From Nocardioides insulae DSM 17944 (GTDB taxonomy: Bacteria; Actinomycetota; Actinomycetes; Propionibacteriales; Nocardioidaceae), in the NCBI RefSeq assembly GCF_000422825.1, contig NZ_AUGU01000013.1:124001-188000 (forward strand): 64,000 bases of DNA, given 5' to 3'. Within the stretch, counting starts at the first letter, position 1; each line of letters begins with the position of its first letter. The notes beneath the pieces were generated by a model. That model was given only the letters and a program-made list of their open reading frames with translations, ran no database searches and had not been told where the DNA came from. Position numbers and translations under genes: made by a program. This document shows, one piece after another, positions 46,190 to 54,536 of this stretch.

Positions 46190-47017
46190 CTAGTGGTGGA
46201 CCATGCCTTCGGCAAGCTCGATGTATTGCAACGCGAGCAGCCGCGGTTCCGGCTGACCGGCATCCTGATACCAGTCCGGGATCGAGGTCGTCATGGTGAC
46301 GATCGCCCTGGCCGTGACCCGGTCGGGGACACGCCTCTGAGCACTCCCTCGGCGGCCCGCAACGGCATCCTCGAACAGCTGACGCACGTGGCGCCGCCCC
46401 TCTAGCATCTCGGTGGCCGCGACACCCTGGAGTGTCCGCGCCTCGTTCGTGACGACATAGGCCCACGGCATCCGGATGACATGGAACAGCACCATGCTCT
46501 CAACCAGATTTCGCAGCCGCTCCTCCGAGTCGACACCCTCGGCATCCGCAGCCTCACACCGCGCCACCAACTCCGTCATAGCCCGGCGCATCACCCTCAC
46601 CAGCAAGTCATGCTTGCTCGGCACGTGGTGGTAGATGCCGGCAACGGTAATCCCACAGCGCTCGGCAATCATCCGCATCGTCGAACCGTGATAGCCGCGT
46701 TCTACGAAGAGATCGAGGCCTGCCTGCGATACCGCGTCGACCTCGAGCACGCCGTAGTCGCGCCAGTGTCTGAAGGACAGCAGCCCGAGCGTCGGGGGGT
46801 CCTGTTCGATCGGCACTTCAAGCGCCGCGGAGAGCGCTCTCAGACGCTCCGAGCCCGGACGACTCTTGCCATGCTCGAATTCGCTCAACGACGACGGACT
46901 CATCCCCAGCTGCTGCGCAAGCTCGCGAAGACCAAGGCCTCTCGAGACTCGGGCAGCCTTCATCTGAGCGCCGAGCACCCCCGCACTTTGGTCTAGTCGT
47001 CCGGCCACGACGCACAC
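46190..47017 (-). CDS. fusion regulator: XRE helix-turn-helix plus TetR domain
   Basis: A 275-residue protein with two different DNA-binding domains. Residues about 14-70 are XRE type (AQMKAARVSRGLGLRELAQQ, then SSLSEFEHGKSRPGSERL). Residues about 93-140 are the TetR helix-turn-helix (AGLDLFVERGYHGSTMRMIA, then GITVAGIYHHVPSKHDLL). The rest is a TetR ligand domain resembling KstR2-type regulators of fatty or aromatic acyl-CoA catabolism. GTG 47017 is assumed. It is divergent from the VOC/SnoaL operon, and a palindrome overlaps that operon's promoter, so it probably represses it. Confidence 0.8.
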   Translation of the reverse strand: MCVVAGRLDQSAGVLGAQMKAARVSRGLGLRELAQQLGMSPSSLSEFEHGKSRPGSERLRALSAALEVPIEQDPPTLGLLSFRHWRDYGVLEVDAVSQAGLDLFVERGYHGSTMRMIAERCGITVAGIYHHVPSKHDLLVRVMRRAMTELVARCEAADAEGVDSEERLRNLVESMVLFHVIRMPWAYVVTNEARTLQGVAATEMLEGRRHVRQLFEDAVAGRRGSAQRRVPDRVTARAIVTMTTSIPDWYQDAGQPEPRLLALQYIELAEGMVHH

Positions 47018-47070
47018 CGTATCCCCCTCGTACCTCCAGAATCGCCCGCGTACGGACGAGAATTAGCGGA

Positions 47071-47108
47071 CGTTCGCTCTTGACCGAACGAACACCTGTG
47101 ACTAGCGT
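47071..47108 (+). promoter_or_regulatory. promoter with overlapping palindrome for the VOC/SnoaL operon
   Basis: TTGACC (47080-47085) and TAGCGT (47103-47108) are 17 bp apart. CGTTCG (47071-47076) and CGAACG (47085-47090) form a perfect inverted repeat whose right arm overlaps the -35 end. A further CGTTCG half-site lies at 47111. It is a likely operator for the divergent XRE-TetR regulator. Confidence 0.55.
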
Positions 47109-47149
47109 CACGTTCGAGCAGAGGCAGCGACGCGTCGAAAGGCAGAGCA

Positions 47150-47710
47150 GTGGCGAACAAGGAGTTCGAGATCCGCGGACTATGCCACCTGGCATTGGTG
47201 TGCGAAGACATGGAGCGCACGGTCGACTTCTACACGAACGTGCTTGGTATGGAACTGAAGAAGACGATCACGATGCCGGGCGGCGGTCAGCACTTCTTCT
47301 TCGACATGGGTAACGACTCTTACATGGCGTTCTTCTGGTTCCCGGACGCTCCGAAGAAGGTCCCGGGGGTCGCCTCTGCGGCGGCGCTCCCGGGCGTCGG
47401 CGACATCGCCACCGCCCACGCCTCGATGAACCATGTGGCCTTCACCATCCCGCTCGAGAAGTTTGACGAGTACAAGGCACGCCTCGAAGCTAAGGGGGTG
47501 CAGACCGGCCCGGTCCTCAACCACGACGACAGCGAGCGTGGCGTCGCCGCAGAGATGCACGACGGTGTCTACGTACGCTCGATGTACTTCTTCGATCCCG
47601 ACGGCGTGCTACTGGAGTTCGCAGCCTGGACCCGCGACCTCAATGAGGACGACGTCAATCTGGCGCCGGTGAACGCCCAGGGCGTACCCGCGAACATAGT
47701 GAGCGCCTGA
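47150..47710 (+). CDS. VOC family dioxygenase-like protein
   Basis: A 186-residue two-module VOC protein. The metal triad expected for extradiol-type dioxygenases is present: His13 (GLCHLALVC), His95 (MNHVAFTI) and Glu156 (GVLLEFAAW). It could open or rearrange an aromatic ring or act as a lyase; the substrate is unknown. It starts at GTG 47150. The next gene begins two bases after its stop. Confidence 0.75.
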   Translation: MANKEFEIRGLCHLALVCEDMERTVDFYTNVLGMELKKTITMPGGGQHFFFDMGNDSYMAFFWFPDAPKKVPGVASAAALPGVGDIATAHASMNHVAFTIPLEKFDEYKARLEAKGVQTGPVLNHDDSERGVAAEMHDGVYVRSMYFFDPDGVLLEFAAWTRDLNEDDVNLAPVNAQGVPANIVSA

Positions 47711-47711
47711 C

Positions 47712-48080
47712 ATGTCCGAGACCTTGGCCTTCGCCTCCGGATTCTTCGACGCCGTCTCACGGGGCGATATTGAGGCAGTCGGTGGCTACTACAGCGACGA
47801 TGTCACCATCTGGCACAACTATGACGACACCGACCAGTCCAAGGCCGAGAACCTCCAAACGCTGGGGAGCATCCCGAAGCGCTACGACAGCTTCGGGTAC
47901 ACCGAGGCACGGACGGTCGCGCTCGAGGACGGTTTCCTGCGCCAGCACGTGATCGTGGCCAGCCGCGGTGGAAAGACCGCGTACGTACCGGCGATCCTCC
48001 GGGTCTACGTGTCGAACCGCATGATCCACCGGATCGAGGAGTACTTCGACCGCGGGCAGCTGTTGTCAGCGCTCAGCTGA
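47712..48080 (+). CDS. SnoaL/NTF2-like protein
   Basis: A 122-residue alpha-plus-beta cone protein: FFDAVSRGDIEAVGGYYSDD, then VTIWHNYDDTDQSK, and a C-terminal MIHRIEEYFDRGQL. This is the SnoaL-like fold used by small isomerases, dehydratases and ring-hydroxylation accessory subunits. It is co-transcribed with the VOC gene, so the two probably act on consecutive intermediates. Confidence 0.75.
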   Translation: MSETLAFASGFFDAVSRGDIEAVGGYYSDDVTIWHNYDDTDQSKAENLQTLGSIPKRYDSFGYTEARTVALEDGFLRQHVIVASRGGKTAYVPAILRVYVSNRMIHRIEEYFDRGQLLSALS

Positions 48081-48142
48081 CATCGCAACAGCCATGAGCC
48101 CGCCGGCGCGGACGCGCCGGCGGGCTCATGGCTGTTGCGATG
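48081..48142. terminator. 30-bp perfect palindrome, bidirectional terminator
   Basis: Bases 48081-48110 are exactly complementary to 48113-48142 around a GA centre, giving a 62-bp near-perfect hairpin. It starts directly after the SnoaL stop and ends eight bases before the convergent IclR stop. Confidence 0.8.
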
Positions 48143-48150
48143 CGATTCGG

Positions 48151-49002
48151 TCAGATGAAGTAGGAGCGCATCTCGGTCGCGACAGAGATCAACTCTTCAG
48201 CGATCTCCGTGCGCGCCTGATCGGTCATTCGCCCCTGGGGGGTGGCGACGTTGAGGGCATAACGGGCACCGCCGTACTCCCCGAGCGGGACGGACACCGA
48301 TGCGACGCCCTCTTCGCTTTCCTCCTGGCTGGTGGCGAAGCCGTCGCGACGGGCGGCTGCGACCTGTTCGAGCAGCACCGATCGTCTGGTCACCGAGCCG
48401 GGCATGAGGGGCGGCAGCTTCTGACTTGGGTAAAGCACGCGGATCGCGTCGTCATCAAGCAGCGTCATCAGCGCCTTGCCCGATGACGTGCAGTGCGCAG
48501 GCATCGTCTTCCCGAGTCGGGACCCGACCCGTACGGCACGAGGGCTCTCTACGGCGTCGACGAAAGACACGGTTGCTCCGTCGAGGCGGCTCAGGTGGAC
48601 GGTCTCGCCTAGGGCGGCCGAGATCCGCTCCAGGTAGGGATGCAGCCGTGCACGGACGTCGAGCTGCCGTAGTACCGAGAATGCGATCGTGGTCAATGCC
48701 GGACCCGGTTCGTAGGCCCTCGTGCCCTCCTGCTGCCGGACGAAACCACGGTAGACGAGCATCGCCATCAGCCGATGCGCGGTGGACGACGCGACGCCAA
48801 GGTACTCGCTGACATCGATGAGCCGGATGCTGCGTCGTTCGCCGAGTAGCAGCAGGATTCGGAGCGCGTTGTCGACCGACTCGATCGGGTACTGCGGGCG
48901 GTTCGCTTGCTCCCCGGTGGTCACGGGTGAACTGTAGCGATTGACTCCCCCTAGCTGTGGGTGGGTCATGTCGATCGCCGGCGACGAGGTTCGTTCGCTC
49001 AT
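48151..49002 (-). CDS. IclR-family transcriptional regulator
   Basis: A 283-residue regulator. The winged helix is at about 40-95 (SVDNALRILLLLGERRSIRL, then VSEYLGVASSTAHRLMAML). The effector domain follows (RVGSRLGKTMPAHCTSSGKA, then SQEESEEGVASVSVPLGE). IclR proteins commonly control aromatic catabolism operons in actinobacteria. It is the last gene of the leftward catabolic operon, overlapping the acyl-CoA ligase relic by four bases. It is the best candidate to bind the motif shared by 56521-56545 and 60405-60429. Confidence 0.88.
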   Translation of the reverse strand: MSERTSSPAIDMTHPQLGGVNRYSSPVTTGEQANRPQYPIESVDNALRILLLLGERRSIRLIDVSEYLGVASSTAHRLMAMLVYRGFVRQQEGTRAYEPGPALTTIAFSVLRQLDVRARLHPYLERISAALGETVHLSRLDGATVSFVDAVESPRAVRVGSRLGKTMPAHCTSSGKALMTLLDDDAIRVLYPSQKLPPLMPGSVTRRSVLLEQVAAARRDGFATSQEESEEGVASVSVPLGEYGGARYALNVATPQGRMTDQARTEIAEELISVATEMRSYFI

Positions 49003-49442
49003 GCGGGTGCTCCGGACCTCTCCCGCATTGCGTCATTGGTCACCTTGCCCAATGGGTTGCGTGGGAGTTCGGGCACGATCTCGAGGACGGTCGGGAGCTT
49101 GCAGCGGGCGAGTTGACCCGAGCCCCAAGCTCGGAGCTCTTCGAGTTCGAGTTCCGCGCCGTCCGCGGGTACGACGACGGCGGCCGGGGTCTCGCCCAAT
49201 CGCTCGTCATCGCGGCCGATGACCGAGATCTCTGCGAGGCCGGGGGGTCCGGACAGCACGTTCTCCACCTCGCCGCACGAGATGATCGTGTCCTTGGCTC
49301 GGTCAGCGACGTACACAATTCCCTCGCCGTCGACGCGCACCAAGTCGCCGGAGCGGAACCACCCGCCGGTGAATGCCTCTGCTGTCGCCGCGGCGTTGCT
49401 CCTGACCCAGTGCTGGCGTGGGGCGATCGAGATCTCATCCAT
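48999..49442 (-). pseudogene. C-terminal relic of an acyl-CoA synthetase (AMP-binding)
   Basis: The product, 147 residues, aligns with only the last quarter of acyl-CoA ligases: TAEAFTGGWFRSGDLVRVDG, then YVADRAKDTIIS, then LPRNPLGKV. The adenylation core is missing. In addition the usual IISGGENVYxAEVEN is shortened to IISCGEVEN, an in-frame loss of about six residues in the hinge loop. It cannot be catalytic. A ligase for the pathway acid was probably once part of this operon. Confidence 0.78.
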
Positions 49443-49461
49443 CGGGACAGTGCCGGGTCAT

Positions 49462-50592
49462 TCATGAGGCCTCCGGGAAGCGGGCCTTGATCCAGGCGGC
49501 GACCTCGTCGGCCACCTTGTCACGGGCCCCGGTGGGCTCCAGGAAGTAGTGGTCCCCAGGCAGGTCGATCCTGGTCTTGTCCGTGCTCGCGATAGCGTCG
49601 TTGATTCGTGCAGCGTCGCTCGGGAAGACTCCAGTGTCCCCGTCCGGGTTGATCACCAGCGCCGGCACTGTCACCTTCGCCAGGTGCGGTTCCGCGCGAC
49701 ACTGCGACTCCTCAAGGCTCCACATGTTGAGCCAGTTACGCAGCGTCGTCTGGCCCCCGATGCCTTGACCGCTCTTGTTGGCGGCCTCTGTCGGACCGCG
49801 GTAGCAGCGTCCCGCGGCACGCTGCGACGGCTCGAGGGTCGGGTCGACCATCCGCGGGTCGGCCCACGTACGTAGCACGGTGAACGGTTGGTCGGCGCAT
49901 CCCAGCGCAGTGATCCGCTCGAGCTCCGCGCGAGCCCAACGCGTGATCCGGTGGTTCCGCTCGACCTGTGCGGCGCGGTAGCGGGCTAAGAACTCGGGTG
50001 AGAACGGCGGGCCGTTCTGCGGGTTGAACAGGTCCAGGTCTGGATCGGTTGCGGTGATGTCGTTCTCGTCGGTCACCGAGGCATCCAGCCAGTCGGTCAG
50101 CACGTCGGGGCGGCCAAGGTGGGCTGCGAGTGACACGTAGGCGTCGCCGGGGATCAAGTCTTCGACCCCGGGTGCGGGTGCGGCGTCCCGGGCCGGTCGC
50201 ACGCTCGGTTCGATTGCCTGGGAGTGGTAGGCCGCCATCAGGGAGCCGCCGCCGGAGTTGCCAAGCAGCACCACATGGTCGACGCCTGCCTCTTCCTTGA
50301 GCCAGCGAACGCCGCTCCCGATATCGATCAGCGCCTGGTCGAGCGTGAACTGCCACTCGTAGCCTCGGAACCTGGTGTTCCAGCCGAGGAAGCCGATGCC
50401 GCGCTCGGCCATCAGGTCCGCGAGATAGTGCTCGGAGAAGTCGATCTGGTAGTGGGCGGCGATCATAGCGATCCGCGGGCGCTGCCCGGTGGGTGTGAAG
50501 TAGTTGCCTTGGAGCGGATAGCCGCCGGCGCCGGCGCGACCGGCCCCGGGCGAGATGCCGCTGACGAACTGCTTGTCGACCTGCTGGTTCAT
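49462..50592 (-). CDS. alpha/beta hydrolase
   Basis: A 376-residue hydrolase. The nucleophile elbow is GNSGGGS (near 113-119, Ser). The acid is probably in VINPDGDTGVF and the His in LPGDHYFLEP. There is no signal peptide, so the enzyme is cytoplasmic. Its ATG overlaps the FMN reductase stop (ATGA) within the catabolic operon. It may split an ester of the aromatic acid (phthalate ester operons carry such hydrolases) or a ring-cleavage product. Confidence 0.75.
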   Translation of the reverse strand: MNQQVDKQFVSGISPGAGRAGAGGYPLQGNYFTPTGQRPRIAMIAAHYQIDFSEHYLADLMAERGIGFLGWNTRFRGYEWQFTLDQALIDIGSGVRWLKEEAGVDHVVLLGNSGGGSLMAAYHSQAIEPSVRPARDAAPAPGVEDLIPGDAYVSLAAHLGRPDVLTDWLDASVTDENDITATDPDLDLFNPQNGPPFSPEFLARYRAAQVERNHRITRWARAELERITALGCADQPFTVLRTWADPRMVDPTLEPSQRAAGRCYRGPTEAANKSGQGIGGQTTLRNWLNMWSLEESQCRAEPHLAKVTVPALVINPDGDTGVFPSDAARINDAIASTDKTRIDLPGDHYFLEPTGARDKVADEVAAWIKARFPEAS

Positions 50593-51179
50593 GAGTTGAG
50601 AGCCACCTCGTCCATTGTGTTGAGTCGCGCGTACTTCTTCAGGTACGCGAATTGGTGCGCGATTCGGTCGCGGTACATCGGGTCGATCAACTGTCCCTTG
50701 CTATCGAAGGCCTCGTGCGCGAAGTTGACCAGCACCTCCGGGCTCGGGACGACGAGCGCTCGGTTGTAGACGAACAGTTGACGCAGGCCGCTCTGCGCGC
50801 GAGCGGTGGCGAGCTTGCCCGTCGAGGCGCCCATCAGGGAGACGGGCTTGTCCATCATCGCGCAGGCGAAGAGGGGGAAAGTGATCCAGTCCAACAGGTT
50901 CTTGAGCACCCCCGGCACCATGCCGTTGTACTCGGGCGTGACGATCAGGACGGCATCGGCGGCTTGAACCTCGGCGCGCAGCCTGCCCACAGCAGCAGGC
51001 TCGTTGCCGATCAGATCCTCGTTGAACAGGGGGATCTGCGGAAGCACGTCGCTGATGTGGACGTCGACATCCTCAGGGGCCAGGGCTGCCGCGGCCACGA
51101 GCAGTTTCTGATTCCAGGAGTCTGTGCGCAGACTTCCCGCGATCGCCCAGACCCTCACTCGGTCTCCGGTTCCGTTCAT
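50589..51179 (-). CDS. NAD(P)H-dependent FMN reductase
   Basis: A 196-residue flavodoxin-like reductase. The N-terminus VWAIAGSLRTDSWNQKLL binds FMN phosphate; VLIVTPEYNGMVPGVLKNLLDWI is the family's central motif. It would supply reduced flavin or reduce quinones. It lies 101 bp downstream of the aldolase-family gene, so it may be in the same operon or have its own promoter. Confidence 0.82.
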   Translation of the reverse strand: MNGTGDRVRVWAIAGSLRTDSWNQKLLVAAAALAPEDVDVHISDVLPQIPLFNEDLIGNEPAAVGRLRAEVQAADAVLIVTPEYNGMVPGVLKNLLDWITFPLFACAMMDKPVSLMGASTGKLATARAQSGLRQLFVYNRALVVPSPEVLVNFAHEAFDSKGQLIDPMYRDRIAHQFAYLKKYARLNTMDEVALNS

Positions 51180-51280
51180 TTCGTCTCTCCCAGATGGGCG
51201 TGTTTGATGACGAGGCTTGGACGAGCCCGCCTCGCTGTTTGATGGGCGAACACGGTCGACTCGAGCGAGCGCCCAGGGTG

Positions 51281-52036
51281 CTAGCCCGTGACCTCGGCGA
51301 TCGCCAGGGGCACGAGGCCAGGTTCAGCCAACCTTGCGAGTTCGTGTCGCCAAGCCGTCTCTGTGTTCAACGCAACCCCCAGGTCGGGCAGTGCGTCGAG
51401 TTCCTCCGGTCCGATCGGCGTGGGCTCACCTCCGGCAGCCACAATTCTGAGCGACAGGTCTGCGAGGGTGGCCACGGCTTGGGCGCGGAGTACCGCCTCC
51501 GCGATCGATGACCCCGTCGACGTCAGACCGTGCCCTCTCATCACCACGACAGGTCGATCGGCCAGGGTCGCGGCCACGGCGGCACCGAGATCGGTGGTAG
51601 AGATCAAGGCTGAGCGGGGGAAGACCGGTACGCCGCCGGCGGCGAGGACTGCGCCGGGGATGTCGTAGGCGCCCACGATCGGGAGGATCGGCAGCCCGGC
51701 GAGGTCGGCGATGACCACGTCGCGAGGATGCGCGTGGACGACCACGTCGACGTCCGCCCTGTGGCGCAGTACCGCCGTATGCAGAGGGAGTTCGAACGGC
51801 ACCGTGTAGCCGTCGAGCTCACCCCGTTCTCCGGGGCGGCCCTCCGTGTCGACGAGGCGCACATCGCCAGCGGTCGTGTACGCAAGGCCCCGCTCGTTCC
51901 TGCCGCGGCAGCGCACCAGGAGCCGGTACTCGTCGATCCGCACACTGATATGGCCGAGGAAGCCAGGCGCGAGGTTTCGGGCGGCAAGCACCCGACAGCC
52001 GTCGGCCACCTCCGCACGCAAGTCATCGAGGCTCAT
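51281..52036 (-). CDS. class II aldolase-family protein, candidate dihydroxyphthalate-type decarboxylase
   Basis: A 251-residue metal-dependent class II aldolase/adducin-fold protein. Metal ligands are visible as His101 and His103 (VVVHAHPRD) and His169 (MRGHGLTS), with Glu82 in FELPLH. In actinobacterial phthalate operons a protein of this family (PhtC/PadC) decarboxylates 3,4-dihydroxyphthalate to protocatechuate, and it stands after the ferredoxin reductase as here. Fuculose-phosphate aldolase function is the alternative. It overlaps the reductase stop (ATGA). Confidence 0.7.
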   Translation of the reverse strand: MSLDDLRAEVADGCRVLAARNLAPGFLGHISVRIDEYRLLVRCRGRNERGLAYTTAGDVRLVDTEGRPGERGELDGYTVPFELPLHTAVLRHRADVDVVVHAHPRDVVIADLAGLPILPIVGAYDIPGAVLAAGGVPVFPRSALISTTDLGAAVAATLADRPVVVMRGHGLTSTGSSIAEAVLRAQAVATLADLSLRIVAAGGEPTPIGPEELDALPDLGVALNTETAWRHELARLAEPGLVPLAIAEVTG

Positions 52037-53202
52037 GCCGCCCCACCCCGGGCCGCCGCAGTCCGCAGACGGACCGACTCGCGCGGCCAGTTGACGGTGA
52101 CGCCACCGGTCACCCGGCCAGCCCTGTCGCGCCAGGTGGCGGCAAGACGGAAGGGTTCTGCCTGTTCCACGACCTCAGGAGCGGTAGACACATCGCGGAC
52201 ACCGACGAGTTGGATCTTCCAGTCGTACTGGTCGCTCCATACGTAGGCGACCGGAACGTGGCCAGCCGGGATGTTCCCGGACGGGTCCTGGTCGGTTGAG
52301 GTTGCAGGCTGGGCGATGCTTCGGGCCACGCAGACGGCCTGCTCTACCGCACTCGTCCAGTGCTCGACCCGGACGCCGTCCCATCTGGCGACGTCGCCCA
52401 CGGCATGGATGCCTGGCGCACCGGCCACCGCACCGAGACCATCGCACACCACACCGTCATCGATGCCGAGCCCCGACCCGGCCAGCCAGGCGACGTTGAC
52501 CTCGGACCCGATTCCCACAACGACCACGTCCGCCTCCACGACCTGCCCGTCGTCGAGACGTGCCCGATGGCCGTCCTCGTACTGCTCAAGCGTCGTAACG
52601 CCCACACCGAATCTGGTGTCGACGCCGTGCCGGCGGTGCAGCGCGGAGAGCCGTTCACCGAGATCTGCTCCGACGACCCGGGCCATTGGCACCGGTGCTG
52701 GGTCGACGAGGGTGACCGCGACGCCGTGTCGGCGGGCAAGGGCCGCTACTTCGGCACCGATGAACCCGGCACCCAGCACCAACACCCGCTCCGCATCGGC
52801 GAGCGCGGCACGCAGGCCACGTGCATCGGCCAGGGTGCGAAGCACGTGCACGCCAGCGACGTCGTACGCCCCCTTCCGGGGAGTCAGTCCGGTCGCGATC
52901 ACGAGGTGTTCATATTCGAGTGCCTCGCCGCTTTCCAGGCTCACGCGCTGGGCCTCGACGTCGAGCCCGGTGACCCGAGAGTCGAGCAGCAGTTCGATGC
53001 CGAGTTGGTCGCCCTCCGCCGGGGAGATCAGCGGGACGCGGGCGTCATTGTCGACGCTGCCTTTGGACAGCGGTGGCTTGTCGTAGGGCACCTCGGTCTC
53101 GGCCTCCAGGACGCGCACCGAGCCGGTGTAGCCGTGTTCCCGCAAGGCCCGGGCGGTGCGGATGCCGGCCACGGAGCCGCCGACGATCACGACCCCACTC
53201 AC
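52033..53202 (-). CDS. ferredoxin reductase of the Rieske dioxygenase system
   Basis: A 389-residue FAD/NADH flavoprotein. The FAD site is VVIVGGSVAGIRTARAL, the NADH site VLVLGAGFIGAEVAALARR, and the late FAD contact is AVGDVARWDG. A reductase C-terminal domain ends it. It transfers electrons from NADH to the adjacent ferredoxin. It starts at GTG 53202, overlapping the ferredoxin stop (GTGA). Confidence 0.87.
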   Translation of the reverse strand: MSGVVIVGGSVAGIRTARALREHGYTGSVRVLEAETEVPYDKPPLSKGSVDNDARVPLISPAEGDQLGIELLLDSRVTGLDVEAQRVSLESGEALEYEHLVIATGLTPRKGAYDVAGVHVLRTLADARGLRAALADAERVLVLGAGFIGAEVAALARRHGVAVTLVDPAPVPMARVVGADLGERLSALHRRHGVDTRFGVGVTTLEQYEDGHRARLDDGQVVEADVVVVGIGSEVNVAWLAGSGLGIDDGVVCDGLGAVAGAPGIHAVGDVARWDGVRVEHWTSAVEQAVCVARSIAQPATSTDQDPSGNIPAGHVPVAYVWSDQYDWKIQLVGVRDVSTAPEVVEQAEPFRLAATWRDRAGRVTGGVTVNWPRESVRLRTAAARGGAA

Positions 53203-53396
53203 GCGTCCTCCAGCCACAGTGCCGAGACGGGGCAACTGAGGGCAGCCGTCTCGATCCGTCCGCGTTCGGTCTCCTCGATCTCGGTGCGCAGCAGGACGAC
53301 GACGCCGTCATCGTCGATGTCGTAGGCGTCCTCGGCGCCGACAACGCAGTTGGCGTACCCCTGGCAGGCGGACAGATCGGCCTTCAGGATCGGCAT
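53199..53396 (-). CDS. [3Fe-4S]-type ferredoxin
   Basis: A 65-residue ferredoxin with three cluster cysteines only: Cys11 and Cys17 (CQGYANCV) and Cys55 (SCPVSAL). The second Cys of a 4Fe site is replaced (Ala at 15 in GYANC), the pattern of 3Fe-4S ferredoxins serving P450 and some phthalate-type dioxygenases. It sits between the dehydrogenase and reductase genes and so is the electron carrier of this dioxygenase. Confidence 0.87.
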   Translation of the reverse strand: MPILKADLSACQGYANCVVGAEDAYDIDDDGVVVLLRTEIEETERGRIETAALSCPVSALWLEDA

Positions 53397-53415
53397 GGTG
53401 GTGTTCCTTTCGTTC

Positions 53416-54198
53416 TCAGACCTTGATTCCCATGCCGCCGTCGGTGTGGACGGTGCGGCCGGTAATGCCCCGCGCCCGGTCGGATGCGAGGAAGACGTAG
53501 CTACCAGCGTGGTCGGCGCCCGAGAGTGCCACCGCCAGCGGCGTACGCGCGGCGAGTTCCGCGGCCCGGTCGGGGCTTTCCAGCCGAGCCTCGTCCAGTC
53601 CCAGGCTGGCCAACCCGCGCAGATCAGTGCCCAGCGTTCCCCCCGGCGCGACCCCGTTGACCCTCACGTCAGGGGCGAGCTCGTAGGCGAGCGTGGTGAC
53701 CAAGCCGCGTACGGCGAACTTGGAGGCGACATAAAGCACCCCACCCCGGCTCGGGTAGTACGAAGAGGTCGACTCCGTAAGCACCACGCTGCCGCCGGAC
53801 TCGCGCAGCGCAGGCATCGCGGCCTTCACCGCATGCAGATGTGACCGAACGTTGATGCCGAACAACTCATCGAAGGCACCGTCGAGCTGATCGGCATCGA
53901 TGTCAGCCAGCGACCGGTAGAAGTCGAAGATCCCCACGCAACAGACCAGCACGTCAAGGCGGCCATACGACTCGAGCACGCTTTCGACCGCACGGTCATT
54001 GGCCGCACGGGTGGTGGCGTCTCCCTGGACCACGCAGACCTCGGCATGCTCCGCCGCGAGGACCTCGCACTTGGCCGGGTCGATCTCCAAGGCCGCGACG
54101 CGGGCCCCCTCCTCGACGTACGCGTCAACGACAGCGCGTCCGATCCCCGACCCTGCACCGACTATCAGGGCACGCTTGCCCTCCAACCAGCCGGTCAC
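53416..54198 (-). CDS. short-chain dehydrogenase, candidate cis-dihydrodiol dehydrogenase
   Basis: A 260-residue SDR. The NAD site is ALIVGAGSGIGRAV (Gly14-Gly20). The catalytic set is Ser143, Tyr156 and Lys160 (YVASK). Its place between dioxygenase and ferredoxin genes matches PhtB/PadB, which rearomatise the cis-dihydrodiol. GTG 54198 is chosen because GGGAGG precedes it. It overlaps the upstream small gene (GTGA). Confidence 0.8.
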   Translation of the reverse strand: MTGWLEGKRALIVGAGSGIGRAVVDAYVEEGARVAALEIDPAKCEVLAAEHAEVCVVQGDATTRAANDRAVESVLESYGRLDVLVCCVGIFDFYRSLADIDADQLDGAFDELFGINVRSHLHAVKAAMPALRESGGSVVLTESTSSYYPSRGGVLYVASKFAVRGLVTTLAYELAPDVRVNGVAPGGTLGTDLRGLASLGLDEARLESPDRAAELAARTPLAVALSGADHAGSYVFLASDRARGITGRTVHTDGGMGIKV

Positions 54199-54536
54199 GG
54201 TGAGGTCCCTCCCTCGACCCCGTCGGTCGGCTCCTCTGCGTCGGCGATGAGGGGGGCGAACGGATTGCCGACCATGGCCGAGAGCGTCGCCTCGTTCTGC
54301 CAGGTCAGCGCCTCGAGCTCCAGCGGGTCGAGGGTGATCCACTGCCCCGACCGGGGCGACTCGATGAGCAGCCTGGCGCCGTTGCGGGTCAGCACCTTGG
54401 AGACCCGGATCTCGGCGAACTCGTTGCCCAGCGTGAGTGATTCGCCCTCACGTTGGGACGTCAGCACGGCCAATTCCGACCCGGCGCGGGCCGCTGCCGC
54501 GGCGTCCTCCGCCTCTCCCTCCCATCCGAGCTTCAT
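54195..54536 (-). CDS. small conserved protein of the dioxygenase operon
   Basis: A 113-residue soluble protein with LGNEFAEIRVSKVLTRNGAR, then LLIESPRSGQWITLDPLELE, then ALTWQ. Similar short proteins lie beside actinobacterial Rieske dioxygenase genes and are sometimes loosely named dihydrodiol dehydrogenase, although they lack any Rossmann motif. It is coupled on both sides by ATGA-type overlaps. The function is unknown; an assembly or accessory role is possible. Confidence 0.65.
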   Translation of the reverse strand: MKLGWEGEAEDAAAAARAGSELAVLTSQREGESLTLGNEFAEIRVSKVLTRNGARLLIESPRSGQWITLDPLELEALTWQNEATLSAMVGNPFAPLIADAEEPTDGVEGGTSP

